Source: Semisulcospira habei (Eukaryota; Mollusca; Gastropoda; Semisulcospiridae). From it: a stretch of 64,000 bases of DNA. Positions 63,852-64,000 of the stretch are shown here, one piece after another. The notes under the pieces were generated by a model. It was given only the letters and a program-made list of their open reading frames with translations, did no database searches and was not told the origin of the DNA. How positions within the stretch are numbered: the stretch's first letter is position 1; every line of letters starts with the position of its first letter. The stretch is from contig BTPG01000004.1 of the NCBI GenBank assembly GCA_036245525.1, forward strand, positions 19,299,103 through 19,363,102. The letters are read 5' to 3'. Position numbers and translations under genes: made by a program.

Positions 63852-64000
63852 CCTCCCCCACAGCTGGACAGGACAGTGACCTTCGTCTGTGACTCCCTGG
63901 CCTACGCTGGATTCCTGTGGCGTTGAAGGCAGCAGTGGTCCAGCGCGTCAAGGACTCCTTGCTCCCGTCCTTCTCGCCCCTCCTGAGAAACTTCCTCGCC

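Larger units (their letters stand above)
60865..64000 (+). mobile_element. Second DIRS-type element, left part, running off the window
   Basis: The left end (CATTTGTTTTCTCAAAACAC, ATTACCGATGACATTAC, then a GCTTACCAATTT block) matches the left end of the first DIRS with substitutions, including the unique outer extension. Downstream sequence is GC-rich. At 63480-63660 a frame with KRFKSPLQSPGFRDPADLSS matches the gag-like region of the first element. RT and recombinase would lie beyond the window. Confidence 0.78.

Overview
The window looks like nuclear DNA of an invertebrate animal, most likely a marine mollusc. That guess rests on the repeat content (a tRNA-headed SINE, tandem-monomer repeats, many TTAA hairpin MITEs, DIRS and CR1/L2-like retroelements, long CA/TG microsatellites) and on split, intron-bearing genes; nothing in the window names the species. 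Coding density outside one large mobile element is very low.

The centrepiece is a complete Polinton/Maverick (virus-like DNA transposon) at 2911-19770, 16,860 bp. It is bounded by a 6-bp target duplication (AACACC at 2905-2910 and 19771-19776) and by 237-bp terminal inverted repeats that are identical over the outer 229 bp. Each TIR is itself a 208-bp foldback. Between them lie 14 open genes plus a proposed 30-aa micro-gene. A leftward block (3405-5830) holds the micro-gene, two unassigned genes and a penton-like minor capsid gene. A convergent pair of probable virion proteins sits at 5854-8337. A rightward block (8378-12925) holds the double jelly-roll major capsid, an A32-type packaging ATPase, four small conserved genes and a retroviral-type DDE integrase. 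A leftward block (12881-16817) holds a 1158-aa protein-primed DNA polymerase B and a small gene. Together these cover replication (PolB), integration (integrase) and particle assembly and packaging. I see no adenovirus-type protease. No gene is broken, so this copy could be recent or still competent. A 2.6-kb gene-free stretch rich in microsatellites separates the last gene from the right TIR.

Left of the Polinton (1-2904) are coding-like exons on the minus strand; the element sits 81 bp upstream of a candidate start codon. Right of it (19777-52759) is repeat-rich DNA with a thin trail of exons on the plus strand (signal-peptide exon at 26753; Ser/Thr-rich exons at 43204 and 45892; further exons at 49178 and 51238). 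Their splice phases are mutually compatible, suggesting one long secreted, mucin-like gene. Its introns are filled with MITEs carrying TTAA duplications (at least three families, two sharing one hairpin core), a SINE family, a probable solo LTR with a LINE inside it, and a tandem-monomer repeat.

The right end holds two DIRS-type tyrosine-recombinase retroelements. The first (52760-59489) has both inverted terminal repeats, a clear internal complementary region, and a gag/RT-RNase H/recombinase region broken by stops and frameshifts. It also contains a SINE-like element that in turn contains a LINE fragment, each with its own target duplication. The second starts at 60865 and runs off the window; only its left repeat and a GC-rich gag-like region are visible.
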